This document shows, one piece after another, positions 1-10,569 of a stretch of 64,000 nt of DNA. A program made the translations under genes and the position numbers. Origin of the DNA: Limnanthes douglasii subsp. nivea (lineage: Eukaryota; Streptophyta; Magnoliopsida; Brassicales; Limnanthaceae); the NCBI GenBank assembly GCA_036936605.1, contig JAUPFV010000001.1, positions 70,389,910-70,453,909 on the forward strand, given 5' to 3'. The notes below the pieces were generated by a model. That model was given only the letters and a program-made list of their open reading frames with translations. It searched no databases and had not been told where the DNA came from. Each line of letters opens with the position of its first letter. Within the stretch, counting starts at the first letter, position 1.

Positions 1-260
1 ATATTTTTATTTATCTTTCTTATTATTTACTATATATTCACATTAAAATTATATATATTAAAATAAATAAATTTTTTAAATTAACATAATATATTTTCTT
101 TACAAATAAAAACTATAAAATTGAAATAATTAAAAATATAATACATAATATATAGTATATTTAAAAATAATTAAAAATTTAATACATAATACATAATATA
201 TTCTAATTGTTGTTTTCACTCATTTTCGTTTAATGAGAATGATATAATTGTTGTCTTTTG
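1..260. other. AT-rich stretch without a gene
   Basis: Very AT-rich sequence with short direct repeats of the type 'aatacataatatatagta'. I see no gene, RNA or transposon end in it. Confidence 0.6.
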
Positions 261-935
261 CCTACTATTTATAGATCTCAAGAAACTATAAATCATGGTA
301 TAATTTATTTATTTTTTTAACTTACAAAAATGTTTCGAAAATTGTTTCGGAACTACTTAATAAAAATAACTTAAAAAATTTCGTTGTCCGAATCAATCAA
401 ACCAAATCTCTTTTTATAGATCTCAAGAAATTATAAATCATGGTATAATTTATATATTTTTTTAACTTACAAAAATGTTTCGAAAATTGTTTCGGAAATA
501 CTTAAAAAAAATAACTTAAAAAATTTCGTTGTCCGAATCAATCAAACCAAGTCTCTATTTATAGATCTCAAGAAATTATAAATCATGGTATAATTTATTT
601 ATTTTTTTAACTTACAAAAATGTTCCGAAAATTGTTTCGGAAATACTTAATAAAAACAACTTAAAAAGTTTCGTTGTCCGAATCAATCAAACCGAGTCTC
701 TATTTATAGATCTCAAGAAATTATAAATCATGGTATAATTTATTTATTTTTTTAACTTACAAAAATGTTCCAAAAATCATTTTGAAAATACTAAATAAAT
801 AAAAAATTCAAAATTTCTTGGTGTCGGAATGAAACAAACCAAGTCTGTACTCGTAGATATTGAAAAATTATAAATAATGGTATACTTTTTTAATTTTTTG
901 ACCAACCATTTTTTTTAAAAAACTGTTTTTCTAAA
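261..935. repeat. 145-bp tandem repeat, about 4.5 copies
   Basis: Four copies start at the same phase (the 'atagatctcaagaaa' motif) at 271, 416, 561 and 706, so the period is exactly 145 bp. A fifth, diverged copy starts near 853. Each unit contains 'aaaatgtttcgaaaattgtt' and 'ttcgttgtccgaatcaatca'. The first four are highly similar and the fifth has drifted. The unit length resembles plant satellite monomers, but only this short array is visible. No coding potential. Confidence 0.9.
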
Positions 936-1139
936 ACAATACAATAAGCATGCCAAATGGCATACTACAATTGGTTCTTTAAAAGATGGATTCAGATTCA
1001 TCTTTTAAACCCCAAACATACACGCTGCTGCTCATAGTCTTAAAGCATATCACAGCGTCTGGATCTAACGGCGTGTTACAACGAGAATTTGTCACGGCTA
1101 TAACTACGTACCGCAATCCGGATCTGAATTTATCACCGT

Positions 1140-1440
1140 GTGAACGTTACCACGGAACAAAACATGCTCATGTCATGTATTTAACATATTTACGTGTGAA
1201 CATCCATGGCTTTGTCGCATTTCATCTCAATAAATGGGCGCTTCTCACTTTTATACTTATTAAGTTGTATTATTGTTTTACTGCAAATCAAGCAGGAATC
1301 TTTGATTTTTTACTCATTTTCAAAACGCGTCGGGACTTGATACTTTTCATTTACTATTACTATTCACTATTACTATTTTCTTGTAACTCGAGCTGTATGG
1401 CTCTTTCTTTCATTTTTCTTACTTCAAGGTCACAGCTTTA
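1140..1440 (+). pseudogene. SDR gene fragment, copy A (late exon plus intron)
   Basis: This stretch aligns by eye with the 3' part of the SDR pseudogene at 42.3-42.6 kb and with 28.9-29.1 kb. The frame reads HVMYL..RVNIHGF, matching HVNIHGLF of the 42-kb copy. It continues into shared intron-like sequence containing 'tactcattttcaaaacg', 'gggacttgatacttt' and 'gagctgtatggctcttt'. The family is the NAD(P)-binding short-chain dehydrogenase/reductase group, inferred from the better preserved copies. An open frame of 165 codons starts at ATG 986 and runs through here, but most of it lies over intron-like sequence, so I do not call it a gene. A MITE is inserted just downstream. Confidence 0.55.
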
Positions 1441-1446
1441 CTACTA

Positions 1447-1719
1447 CTCCCTCTGTCCCTTTATAGATGACGTTCTAGGTTGAGGCACATTAATTAAGAA
1501 ATGTCATTATTAGTTTTGAAATTGTAAAAAGTAAGTCTAGTTGCCATAAATAACCTTCTCAATTAATATGTACACTCAACAAAACTAGAGTAAATAATTA
1601 ATATGAGAAGGGATATAAATGGTAAACAACCATTAATGCTACCTCGAAACTTGGAAACGACAACTAATTTGGGACAAATATTTTTTTCCAAAACGACAAG
1701 TATTTTGGGACGGAGGGAG
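1447..1719. mobile_element. Stowaway-like MITE (Tc1/mariner type)
   Basis: The element is 273 bp. It begins CTCCCTCTGTCCC and ends GGGACGGAGGGAG, an inverted terminal repeat matching the Stowaway consensus CTCCCTCCGTYYC. A TA target duplication lies at 1445-1446 and 1720-1721. It has no coding capacity and would be moved in trans by a mariner-type transposase. It sits inside or at the edge of SDR copy A. Confidence 0.9.
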
Positions 1720-1721
1720 TA

Positions 1722-2577
1722 TTATTTTCTTGTAACTTGGAGTTTTACTACTATTATTAACTACTAAAATTGTGACGCGAAGTAAAACTGTCATCATAAT
1801 TCATAGGTAAACATTTTTATATTATATTTGTATTTAGCGGTTTCTATTAATTCAAAAAATAATAATAAAATTCTGAGTTTAATTTTGAGTTTTGAGAGCT
1901 ACGTGATGTGATATGAATATATTCATAATTTGAATTTTTTATGGTGGTAGTTTTTATTTATCAAATCATGCATGTCTAAAACTATTAATTACACTATATA
2001 AAAAATTTAGAGTAAAAAATATAATATTAATTGGTGTGGATAAAAGTAGCCTGAGGGTAGGCTGGTAATTTCCAGTGGAGTTTTAGAGCGGTGTATGGGT
2101 GTTTCACGGTGGTGTGGTGGAATTTTAAGGGTATTTCAAAGTGTTTCAGGGTGTTTTAAGGGTGGAGAGAGAATTAAGCAGCCTGGCAGCAGTTAATTTT
2201 TCTTACCCATAGTTAATGCTGGTGGTTGGGCATTTATAGTGTGAAATTTGGGCCCTTATGGGCTTTCGGGTCAAGTTTAATGGACCCGGGTCATGTTTAA
2301 AGACCCATGAGTTTTAAGCAGATGTACAGGTAGCTTAGTCAGATAGTGATTAGGTTTTTTAGTACTTTAGTCATAGTTCGAACTGCCTTATGTTTGCAAT
2401 GTTCAAGATCATCTGTCCGGTTCAATCAGTGCTGTTCGAATTAAAGTCATGGAGTCTGTCCGAATTTACGGGGTGATTTACTTTGGACTACCCTTCCGGG
2501 GAGCTCTTCGAATTCGGACTCATCATTAATGAGATTTTATTTTTATAATATTTTTAATTTTTATTTATTCTCATTAA
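1722..2577. other. Intergenic, with a GC-richer patch at 2030-2520
   Basis: No gene recognised. The part at 2030-2520 is richer in GC than its surroundings and contains runs such as 'gggtgttt' and 'gggccc' with 'gacccgggtc'. It could be part of a decayed LTR, but I found no partner copy in the window. Confidence 0.4.
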
Positions 2578-2639
2578 ATTTTATTTGAGAAAAATATTAG
2601 TAGATACCCACTCAACTATCTAATTACAAATTAGTATCC
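2578..2639 (+). repeat. Left target duplication and terminal repeat of the 12-kb MULE
   Basis: ATTTTATTT at 2578-2586 is an exact copy of 14616-14624, a 9-bp target duplication typical of Mutator-like elements. The element starts at G2587. Its first 53 bases align without gaps to the reverse complement of the right end, best over TACCCACTCAACTAT (14 of 15 identical). Confidence 0.85.
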
Positions 2640-3354
2640 AAAATCAGAATAGTGTCAATCGGTACCTCCATCTAAAAATTGGATAAAAATATCCCCGATT
2701 ATATATACTCGTTTTCTCTTCAAATCCATTTTTCCTCATTCAGAGTCATCCTAAACCATCAAAACACACCTTATTTTTTTAGAAACAGCAACCAACAATT
2801 CGACTTCCGTTCCTCGTTCTTCACCCTAGAAATCCTTAACCATCCCAACCCAAAATTTTGCCTTTCTTCGCCAGTTTTTGACTGTACACCTTCGTCTACA
2901 CCCTTAAACAAGTAACCAACAACCTTTCGAGGAGTTGTCGTTTAGTTTACGTCGGCCGATGAAGAAAGAACCAGTTACAGTAAGCAGGTACATCTCGATT
3001 TTGGAAAATGTGTCGTTTTTCCTTTTTTGGTGATTTCCAAGTACTTCTTGGTGTTCTTTGACGATCGACGTTGCTTATTTCTACTGAAATCACGTAGTTA
3101 AGACAGTGAGTGAGTATTTTAGTTTATACATTTATCGTTCTACCAAGTACTTTTTGAGGTTGCATGTACTGTTAAAGGTTTTGTGCGTGTTGTGATGTGT
3201 AGTAGATGATCTACATTCAGTTGTTTGTTGGTTTTGGTACTGTTTCAAAATTTCCCAGATCCTAGCAATGTGCATGTGAAAAATAAAACAACTCGCATCT
3301 TACTACACGTGTATTATAAAACAATTTGTAGCCTATTATTTTGATGTTGTTTGA

Positions 3355-3520
3355 AAACAACTCTCAGCATAACCTGAAAGTTGTTTGTGACTCCATACTT
3401 GAGAGTTGTTTTGCAACTCTACTAGCTGAGAGTTGTTTGGAGAAATATATGAGAGTTGTTTCCACTTTAGAGCCTCTGAGTTGTTTGCAAGTATAAGGTA
3501 GTTGTCTTGTTGTTTCTTTA
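3355..3520. repeat. Palindromic short-repeat array 1 (MULE 1)
   Basis: Several degenerate copies of 'gagagttgtttgcaactct' precede the first Ulp1 exon, for instance 'tgagagttgttttgcaactc' around 3400-3420. The unit is a near-palindrome, GAGTTG-TTTG-CAACTC. Confidence 0.75.
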
Positions 3521-4589
3521 TGCGAGTTATTTGTTATATACAGTTGCTGGTTTTATGTTTTTGCAGTAAAAATGACCACGAAACCAAGCTTCTACAGGTT
3601 GGGATTGTTGAGGCTTGTGAAACTGCTAAGAAAGAACAATGTTACTGCTGCCCACATCCAAGCTACGAGAAACACACCCTTTTACACGCTTTTGAAAGGC
3701 GACATTCGACCTCCAACAGGGGACGTTAGCGAAGAGAAAGTTTTATGCGAATATTCAGTTTATTATAGAGATGTTTTCGATCGAGCAAAACACCTTTCGT
3801 TTAGGGTCAAAGCTAGTGAAAATAATGACGGACGATGTAAATGCCATTTTTTCCCTTAAGTACAACACGAAGGAAATGACTTTAACAAAATCTAGAGCAT
3901 TCCAAAGCAGATACGTAAACGGAGAGGAGAACGAATCAAGGATGATGAAAACATACTTTATGGATAAAACGTCAAAGAAAATAGGGCCGAAAAATACTAA
4001 ATCTGTATCGAACAACATTATAAAAGTACCTCTAAATATAGTTTATGTTATAAGCAGGATGTTCATATGTACTAACATAGCATGTTGTGGTGGTTTTTAC
4101 AGGAAGGTATAGCAAGAGCCATCAGCCAAAAGGGGAGCATGAGTTGGAGGATGTTGCTTAACTATTGATATTATTTTTGTGCTCAACATTATTCTACTCA
4201 GTCTCTGGAGATATAATGGGTTGGAATGTGCTGTATTTTGTCGAAGACTGGTATGGGTCAATACTGTTGAAGCTTTTCCAGTCGATCAAGAGTTGTGTTG
4301 CGGAAGGAAAACCCGATAGAGTTATTTGCTGCATCACACTTCTATTCGTAAGATTGTTTTTACTTAATTAAATATTACCACACTAATATAGAGCTCGTGA
4401 TGATATTAATTTTCCCGGTGCAGCCCTTTGTCATGGAGCATACTACAATTAGGCTAGAGCTTGCAAAGCCAAATATGATTCCAAGGTTCTTCAAATGGTG
4501 GGGATTGGAGTCTAAAACATCGACATTTCAACTGATTGGAAGGCTGCCCTTGCTGCGATATGATGAGGTATGAAATATATACCTATATA

Positions 4590-4860
4590 AATAACTCTCA
4601 GCTTGTGAAATTGCAAACAACTCCCAGATGACAGAGTTGAGACAACTGTCAGGGTTAGAGTTGCATACAATTCTCAGGTAGTAGAGTTGCAAAAACCTCT
4701 CAGGTAATGGAGATGCATACAACTCTAAAGATATCAAAGTTGTAAACAATCATAAGGTTCTTTATGGACAACTCTCAGGCTCTGACATTTGTAAACAATT
4801 CTCAGGCTATTATTGTAAAAACCTCTCAGGGTATAACTTGGTATTAAACAACCCGTGCCC
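4590..4860. repeat. Palindromic short-repeat array 2 (MULE 1, intron)
   Basis: Copies run mainly in the opposite sense to array 1, for example 'gagttgcatacaattctcag' and 'gcaaacaactcccag'. They lie between a donor-like 'gaggtatga' near 4563 and the next exon near 4893, so the array fills an intron. Confidence 0.75.
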
Positions 4861-6149
4861 ATGTAATAACTTGGATCTTCTTACCTTTGTAGGTTGTGGA
4901 GGCTCCTATTTATTTGACAGAAGTTGAAAGAGAAGCATTTGGAGTAGTAGCAGGAAATGGAAATCCAGATATTGCATCGATTTTACCGGAAGAAAGACAG
5001 AGCAAAATGAAGAAAAACGCAACTCTAAAAACAAGGAAAATGGCGACACACACACGCACGACAACACTTTAATCATGACATCCCAACCATATACCAACCA
5101 CAAATCAGTTAACAGAACATCGATTCCATCAATGCCAACCGAGACAACCCAACCAAAGGACGATGAAGTAGACGAGGAAAGTATGAGCGGAACTCTCGGT
5201 TGTTTTATGCTCAAACGCAGAGAGGCTACTCCATAAAAGACTAGAGTGGAAGCAACATCAAAGCGTTTGAAGATCGGAAGATCGATGCACAGGGGAATAA
5301 AGTAAGTATATGCCTTGATATATATATATATATAACGTGTTTAATCCACATTAAACAAATTATAATTCTTCTCGTTTTCTTGTCGCAAATTGAAGAGTTA
5401 AGGTTACAACTAGCAAGACTTAAAGAACAACAACTCCACAATGATCTCTCGTTGCCCATTTTTTCCACTGGAAGTCCTACAAAAGAGAAAGAACTAGAGC
5501 TACCAGCACTGCCAACAGAAGTCGTGTCTACTGAAAATAACCACTTGTGCTATCTGAATTTCAGGAAAAGGACCCGAATCAGGATGGGAAAATACATGAA
5601 GCTGAAAACCGTTGGGGAGTACTACCATAGGAGAAAGACGATAATGAGAACCATTCACCGGTACAATCTGAATAAAGACCGGAAAAGTTATCAGTCACCA
5701 CAGAGACAGACACAATGGAGAGACAGACAAATAATTCTCCACCTACAGAGGAGGTAACAACATGTGTGAGTCCTCCGAATGAGATAGAAACAGATGAGTC
5801 TCTTTTGAATGACCGACAGATCGTACCTCCCATGCCAGAGGAAGTAGGTTACAAAAAATATAGACATAAGAAGATAGAATCTCGTGAGAAGGAAGTCGCA
5901 GCCAAATATTATGGACTTACGGATGCAAAAGGTCGTGAAGATGAAAGTGGGTCTTAAGTACATTAAGATACAACTCTCTAAATATGTTAATCTTATATAT
6001 TGTGTCCTAATTTATATTATGTAGAGGTAGCAAAAATGTTGGGCTTTAGTTGTTTTTTTTTTCAAAATCTAGCACGTATATTGTTTTAAAAGAACCAGTA
6101 TGTATGTATTCAAACACAAAGCGCAAAACCTTTTTAAAAAAACTCATGA

Positions 6150-6430
6150 TATATTTTCCAAACAACTCTACTGGTATGATTTTCAAACAAATTGCATCTT
6201 GGCTGGTTCAAACAACTCGCATCTTGATGTGTATTGTGTATTTCAAAAAACTCGCATGGTATATATACCAAACAATTCTCGTATGTCCCATACAAACAAT
6301 TCGCAAAGAATTGTTTTCAAACAAATCGTATTGTTTAAAAACACACAACTCTCAGGTAGTATTCGCAACGTGGTATTGCAAAGAACTCCCAGGTATTTTT
6401 TGCCACTACGGCAAATAACTCTCAGGTTTG
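6150..6430. repeat. Palindromic short-repeat array 3 (MULE 1)
   Basis: Contains a variant submotif, 'caaacaactcgcat' and 'caaacaattcgcaa', with some 'aactctcagg' copies at the right end. It lies between Ulp1 exon remnants. Confidence 0.65.
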
Positions 6431-7914
6431 ATATGAAACAGCATGTCGACCGACAACAGACACAACAACAATAAAATCAAGGAGAACAACAATTACAACA
6501 CCCAACTTTGTAAAAGAGTGAAAGGCTATCACAAACCAAAGATGCACAACCTATAGCGGGGGAAGATTCAGAGTTTGTCATCCCTATAAGAATTCAGAAC
6601 TACTTAGCCAGGAAGAGGCACCGGTAGAAGTCCAACAACGAGACAGAGACATAGCTAATGTCCAAAAAATAGCCAACGCAAAGTCAGAACCACTGAGCCA
6701 AGTAGCAGTTGTGGGACCAGTACCGAATCAACCTCATAACAGAGAAGGCTAAGTTCTAGAGTCTTCTGATACGCACGATAAAACCGTACGTTTGCCAAAT
6801 TTATTTTTTGATGGTTATTACTCATAGTCAGTTTTATATGAAATTGATAATCTAGAAATCGATGATATGATATAACGGGATTTGGAGAGTATGTCAGAGG
6901 ATGCGATAAATAAATTTTGTTAACGGAATCTTAAGATTATGCTGCAATAGTCAACGACACTGGTCATCGCAGATTCTGTGGTAAGTGGATTTAAATAATA
7001 ATACAAAGAAAATGTGTATTTTGGATTTTATAATTTGACAACATAGTACCTTTATATGTTCAAGTCAAGGGGAAAGACAGTGGAGGAGGATGACATGCTG
7101 CCTAATTTTAATCTATTGACACCGACCCAACAACTAGGGGAAGAGTTAAGTGTTTTAGAAGATCCACAACTAGTTGCACCCGTAACTCTGACCGACTGGC
7201 CAAAAACTACACCAACAACTAAACTGATCGATATCGTGAATACCACAAAGTACAATCAGTTATAGGCAGAGAAGACCAAGATGATCCTCAAGTATGGTAT
7301 TTACCAATGCCCCAGTTTTCCTACAGACTTCACGTACCCGTGAGTGATGTGTTGGCGCTATATTTCGAACATGATCTAGAAAACAAGGTATCCACTTAGT
7401 AAACAACTCCTATATATGTTTCAAACAACTCTCAGATATTATATTTAATAAACAGCTTATTTCCCCATATCATTTCGTAGATTGTTGAGGTTTGGATTCT
7501 AAAGATGCTTAAAGTAGTAAATTAGAAGATTTCATGCAAAAAATATCCCGAAGCAAAATTTGGCACCATATAAATTTCTAGAATGACTATGGTAAGTTTA
7601 ACTATAAACTACAAACACCTCGCACGTTCTCGTTGTAATGTACTTTTACTTGAATGCAGTACTGACTGGCACAATGAGAGGAAATAACAAATATAATTGA
7701 TGATGTATTTGAAAATATGCCTCAAGACACGAACATTGTGCTTATTCCAGTCTGCACTATTAAGATGGATACAATGAACCATTAGACATTGCTCTTTATT
7801 GATATAGACGTCGGGACGACAATAAACTACAACCCACTTATGCCTCATATACATGCAACGAACTACACAACAAGGACACGAGGTCCCTGGTAAGATTTCT
7901 AATTATTACCATAC

Positions 7915-8295
7915 TCCTAAGAGCTGTTTTGCAACTCTATTATATGAGAATTGTATGCAATACTATTTCCTAAGAGTTTTCGCAACTCTATTATCTGGGA
8001 GTTTTTTGCAACTCTACAAGCTGGGAGTTGTTTACAACTCTATTCCCTGAGTGTTGTAGTCAACTATATAAGCTAGGAGTTTTTGACAACTCCATGTTGT
8101 GAGTGCTGTAGGAAACTATATAAGGGGATTTGTTTGCAAATCTATTTCTTGAGAATTGTATGCAACTCTATTTCCCTTAGAGTTGTATGCAACTCTATTC
8201 CCTGAGAGTTGTTGATAACTATATTACCTGAGAATTGTTTGCAACTATACAAGCTGGGAGTTGTTGGAAATTTTGTTACCTGAGAGTTTATTTGT
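7915..8295. repeat. Palindromic short-repeat array 4 (MULE 1, inside the C48 domain gene)
   Basis: A dense array of units such as 'gggagttgtttacaactc' and 'gagagttgttgataactata'. It splits the His-containing and Cys-containing halves of the Ulp1 domain, the position of an intron. Confidence 0.8.
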
Positions 8296-9048
8296 ACCTG
8301 ATGCGTGATAAAAACTATTATACATAGTTGGAATATTGTCTCGAGAAAAAAAATCATACCAGAGGAAAATAATGGGTATAAATTCAAAAACGCGAGAGAA
8401 ATTCCACAACGAGAAAAAGACACCCTCGACTGCAGAATTTTCATCTGTTAATACGTCAGTGATATTATCGAAAAATGTTATGTGCAGAAGACTTACCAAA
8501 AATATATGGTAAGAGATCTGAGAGCTGAAATGTTTTATTACTTCATAAATGATGAAAATACTAACCGACAATGGTAGTCATCTTTTTTATGTAGACATAG
8601 CTAATTTTTTGGTGTACATATATTACTTGTAATTTTTTAGTGTATATATAGAGTTTTTTTTTTTCTTTCAGAAATATGCAGTGTATGACATTTTCGAACT
8701 CACTTGAAAGAAGTGTTGGTAATTTAGTATAACACTCTGTATTAAAAAAATAATTCGCAATGTATATAAAAAAATTACAACTAAACAATTCTCACCATCC
8801 AGTAGACAACAACTCTCAGCAATGACCTCGATCAATCAATTCGCATCATTTCCTAATATATACTAAAAAATTCGAAAACATACCAAAATAATACGAACAG
8901 ACTATGTCGTCTCCCTTGGTAACCGGTAATAGCATTGAGCACGCAAAAAACTATATAATCAATCACAACCTATTAATTTTTGAATTGACAGAGAGGAGGT
9001 TGTGTAATCATTAACATAGCCACCACCTCATTAAGACACAATCTCTGC

Positions 9049-9057
9049 CTATAAATA
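9049..9057 (+). promoter_or_regulatory. TATA box of the acidic ORF in MULE 1
   Basis: CTATAAATA lies 148 bp before the acidic frame. The same CTATAAATA occurs 69 bp before the homologous gene at 56.2 kb, which supports a real core promoter within the element family. Confidence 0.55.
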
Positions 9058-9204
9058 ATAGTAACCAGAGGGTAATTTAAAAATAAACGCTATAACCAAA
9101 AGCTCATAACATCTTCATTTAAAATCACCACGTCTACCTCCAGTTCTTTAGTAGACTCTTGGTCTTCCATAACGACCAACAGAAGCTCCAGATTAATCTT
9201 TTCG

Positions 9205-9468
9205 GTGGCACCACCAAACAACCCACTCTATGTACTGGACTTTGATATCGAGAATTACTTCTCTGCTGATTCTGTGTCAATTGAAGTGGTTGAGGTGGTG
9301 GCTAACTCTCAGCCAACAGAGGCTCCAGACCGAAAAAGGAAGAGGGAAGACACAGAGGAGGAAGATGAGGAAAATGAGGAAGATGTTGGTACATCGGAGG
9401 AGGCCCATCAGATGGAGGTATATGAAGAGGAGGAAGAGCATAATGGAGATGTTGATGATGAGCATTAA
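9205..9468 (+). pseudogene. Small acidic KRKR protein of MULE 1, start codon lost
   Basis: The 87-codon frame is open to a TAA stop but begins with GTG (GTG GCA CCA), where the related gene at 56167 has ATG GCT. A single A-to-G change probably removed the start; the next in-frame ATG is far downstream. The product would have a hydrophobic N-terminus (PLYVLDFDIENYF), a basic cluster KRKR resembling a nuclear signal, and a tail dominated by Glu and Asp. No known domain is recognised. A related but frame-broken copy follows the second Ulp1 gene, so this is a regular part of these elements. Function unknown; a nuclear chromatin- or DNA-associated role is only inference. Confidence 0.6.
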
Positions 9469-9684
9469 GAGGAGGAAGAAGCAGAAGAATCCTCTAGTGA
9501 TGATTGATTCTCACTGCTTATGTTTTTTGTTTTTTTTGCATGTAAACTGACTAAAACACTAAAGATGGTAGTATTTGTTTTGGAAGTGTTTAGTGCACGA
9601 AGCCTGTTATGGCTATGTAATCTTTTCTTTTTGTATAAAATTTTGATCTATGTAAAAATTTTATGAAGCATTAATATTTTCCAA

Positions 9685-10440
9685 ACAACTCTCAGGTCAC
9701 ATTGACAAAGATCTTTCTTGATCAGTTTTCAAACAACTATCAGGGAAGGAATATACAAACAATTCACACTCACTCGGCTGCAGAGACTCAGTGGAAGGAC
9801 ATAAAAATAATTCGCATCAACGTCTTACATATATATATGCAAACAATTCATATCCTAGTATTTTGATTTTGTTGCAAAGAATTCTCAAATAGGCATGAGA
9901 GTTGTTTGCAATTATATAGTATGAGAGTTGTTTACAACTCTATTTCATGAGTGTTTTCTACAACTCTATTCTCCGAGGGTTGTATGAAACTCTATAAACT
10001 GGGAGTTGTTTGCAGTTAACTGCCCGAGAGTTGTTTCAAACTCTATACTGTGAGAGTTGTTTGCAACTAAATAGTACAAGAGTTGTTTACAACTCAATTT
10101 CACGAGTGTTGTAAGCATCTATATAAGCTGGGAGTTGTTTGCAGTTCTATTACCTGAGAGTTGTTTGCAATTATAAAGTGTGAGAGTTGTTTCTAACTAC
10201 ATTCCTTGAGAGTTGTTAAAATCTCTATTACCTGAGACCTGTCAACAACTCTACAAGATGAGAGTTGTTTGTGACTCCATAACCTGAAAGTTGTTTGAAC
10301 TCTATTACGTGGGAGTTGTTTGGAAACATATATGAGTTTTGTTTGCAACAACAACCTAAGAGTTGTTTGCACATATAAGGTAGTTGTGTTGTAATATTGC
10401 AATACAAACAATTCGCACTGTGTGTAATAAACAACTCTCA
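9685..10440. repeat. Palindromic short-repeat array 5 (MULE 1, between convergent genes)
   Basis: One of the two longest arrays, with many copies of 'gagagttgtttgcaactct' separated by 'attacct', 'aagctgg' or similar spacers. Unit spacing is roughly 26-34 bp. It fills the interval between the acidic ORF and the 3' end of the transposase gene. Confidence 0.85.
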
Positions 10441-10569
10441 AACTGTATAGTGTATTGTCCACAACATGCAGAGTATTATAGACTAATGTACCCAACAGAT
10501 AGATCTTTAAACTGGAACCTCACAGGTCCTCCTGTTATGACCTGATGTCGAACAACGACTACACCTCAG

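Larger units (their letters stand above)
3572..8577 (+). pseudogene. Ulp1/C48 cysteine protease-like gene of MULE 1, decayed
   Basis: Multi-exon gene remnant. The first ATG (3572) follows a splice-acceptor-like 'tttttgcag'. Recognisable blocks are MGWNVLYFVEDW near 4216, EHTTIRLELAKP with WWGLES after an apparent intron near 4435, FNLLTPTQQLGE with DWPKTTPTTKLI at 7100-7250, and the C48 domain at 7470-8577. In the domain the catalytic His lies in MNH (7780-7782), followed by TAG where Trp is expected and then TLLFIDIDV. IPQR (Gln codon 8407) and LDC (Cys codon 8431-8433) give the oxyanion Gln and nucleophile Cys. The frame ends ENTNRQW-stop at 8575-8577, matching the Ulp1 copy at 54.4 kb. Frameshifts near 3838 and 4160 and several stops make it a pseudogene. 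The family removes SUMO or related tags; its role in MULEs is not settled. Confidence 0.75.

Noticed and set aside
986..1483. Open frame of 165 codons on the plus strand
   Set aside because: It runs over a late SDR exon, intron-like sequence and into the MITE; it is rich in Leu, Phe and Tyr from AT-rich DNA and has no consistent domain.
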